Shown one piece after another: positions 5,524 through 6,033 of a stretch of DNA of 6,033 nt. A program made the position numbers and the translations under genes. The stretch is from positions 1 to 6,033 of the forward strand of contig DNHM01000449.1 in the NCBI GenBank assembly GCA_003485885.1. The letters are read 5' to 3'. The notes under the pieces are model-generated. The model was not told the origin of the DNA. It saw nothing but the letters and a program-made list of their open reading frames with translations, and searched no databases. This DNA comes from Acidimicrobiaceae bacterium. Lineage in GTDB: Bacteria > Actinomycetota > Acidimicrobiia > Acidimicrobiales > UBA10347. Within the stretch, counting starts at the first letter, position 1, and every line of letters begins with the position of its first letter.

Positions 5524-6033
5524 TTACTGCGGTGCCGGAAGCGCAGCGGTAACCAGCGTCCATTCGGCATAACCGGTCGTGGCGTTCACTCCGTCGGTGA
5601 CGAAGAACGCGGTGGGAACAACACCGAATGGCACGGCGAACTCGACCCAGCCCTGCATGCAACTTGCAGCGGGGTCTGCGGCATCCAATGCGTCCAACAG
5701 TTCACCGCCAACAGGAGCGACAATGTTCCAACCGTCGACGCCCAGCCCAAACTCGGGCAAACGTTGTGATCCCGGGCAGATATTGGCTGACACAGCGACA
5801 AGACGGGTGCCATCGATCGGCGACCCAACACCGACCAACTCAGACCAGCCATCGACCACAACCGTGGTGTCGTCGAGCAACCCTTGGTTGAAGGTCACCT
5901 TCTGACCAGCGGTGAAGGGCTCGTCGAGTGTGTCTGCTTCAGACGACCTGGCAGTGCTGAGCACGTCGGCACCTAGGTCACGAAGGCCCCACTGGTACAC
6001 GTGCCGTTCAGGATCAGCGTTAGCGCTGTCGCG
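5524..6033 (-). CDS. Probable extracytoplasmic domain protein, 5' end outside the window
   Basis: The frame is open to the window edge, so 169 C-terminal residues are visible and the start is missing. A GTG at 6000 exists, but the codons before it (reading DSANADPERH) continue without a stop and nothing favours that internal start. The segment reads like a beta-sandwich of the DUF4352-like kind: GQKVTFNQGLL, VVVDGW and TRLVAVSANICPG early, then CMQGWVEFAVPFGVVPTAFF. Two cysteines (visible residues 86 and 125) could pair in an oxidising compartment. Composition is acidic and Val/Gly/Ala-rich with no membrane segment in the visible part. It ends three bases before the propeller lipoprotein gene, so the two are very likely one operon. 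The missing N-terminus probably holds a signal peptide or lipobox. The domain assignment is tentative and no enzymatic motif is seen. Confidence 0.75.
   Translation of the reverse strand, partial: RDSANADPERHVYQWGLRDLGADVLSTARSSEADTLDEPFTAGQKVTFNQGLLDDTTVVVDGWSELVGVGSPIDGTRLVAVSANICPGSQRLPEFGLGVDGWNIVAPVGGELLDALDAADPAASCMQGWVEFAVPFGVVPTAFFVTDGVNATTGYAEWTLVTAALPAPQ

Noticed and set aside
5991..6000. ACTGGTACAC also found at 3713-3722
   Set aside because: Several shared 10-mers are expected by chance in 6 kb, and one copy is inside coding sequence.

Overview
This looks like an ordinary chromosomal window from a moderately high-GC Actinomycetota. The best guess is an Acidimicrobiia-like (Ilumatobacter-type) lineage. 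Four things point that way: a mycobacterial-type methionine aminopeptidase with an N-terminal extension, two divergent genes whose -10 hexamers sit six bases before the ATG (leaderless layout), a lipoprotein with a Pro/Thr/Ala-rich tether, and few clear Shine-Dalgarno sequences. The lineage is inferred from style; no marker gene in the window proves it. There are no RNA genes, insertion sequences, phage genes or CRISPR arrays that I can support.

Layout. Bases 1-97 are non-coding and hold two small hairpins and an 11-base direct repeat. Bases 98-2566 are a compact minus-strand operon, read map -> phzF-like -> histidine phosphatase. The gaps are 19 bases and then a 4-base GTGA overlap. Bases 2567-2706 are a divergent promoter region with a leaderless-type promoter facing each way and a perfect 15-base inverted repeat. 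Bases 2707-3690 (plus strand) encode a YhdH/AcuI-family quinone-oxidoreductase-like enzyme, probably an NADPH-dependent acryloyl-CoA reductase. Bases 3691-3966 separate two convergent genes and contain hairpins, including a 14-bp perfect stem inside a larger 54-base foldback. Bases 3967-5520 (minus) encode a lipoprotein with a PQQ-like beta-propeller. Only three bases upstream of it lies the 3' part of another gene (5524 to beyond 6033), which encodes a probable extracytoplasmic domain protein.

How the parts may work together. The map operon joins N-terminal methionine removal to two small-molecule enzymes of uncertain substrate; nothing in the sequence ties the three into one pathway. AcuI-type enzymes reduce acryloyl-CoA to propionyl-CoA, which detoxifies acrylate, for example from DMSP or 3-hydroxypropionate. 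The propeller lipoprotein and its upstream partner are both probably outside the membrane, both have paired cysteines, and are probably co-translated; they may act on the cell surface together. I see no convincing new defence or mobile system. The more unusual items are the structured element between the convergent genes, the paired leaderless promoters with an inverted repeat, and the coupled surface-protein pair.
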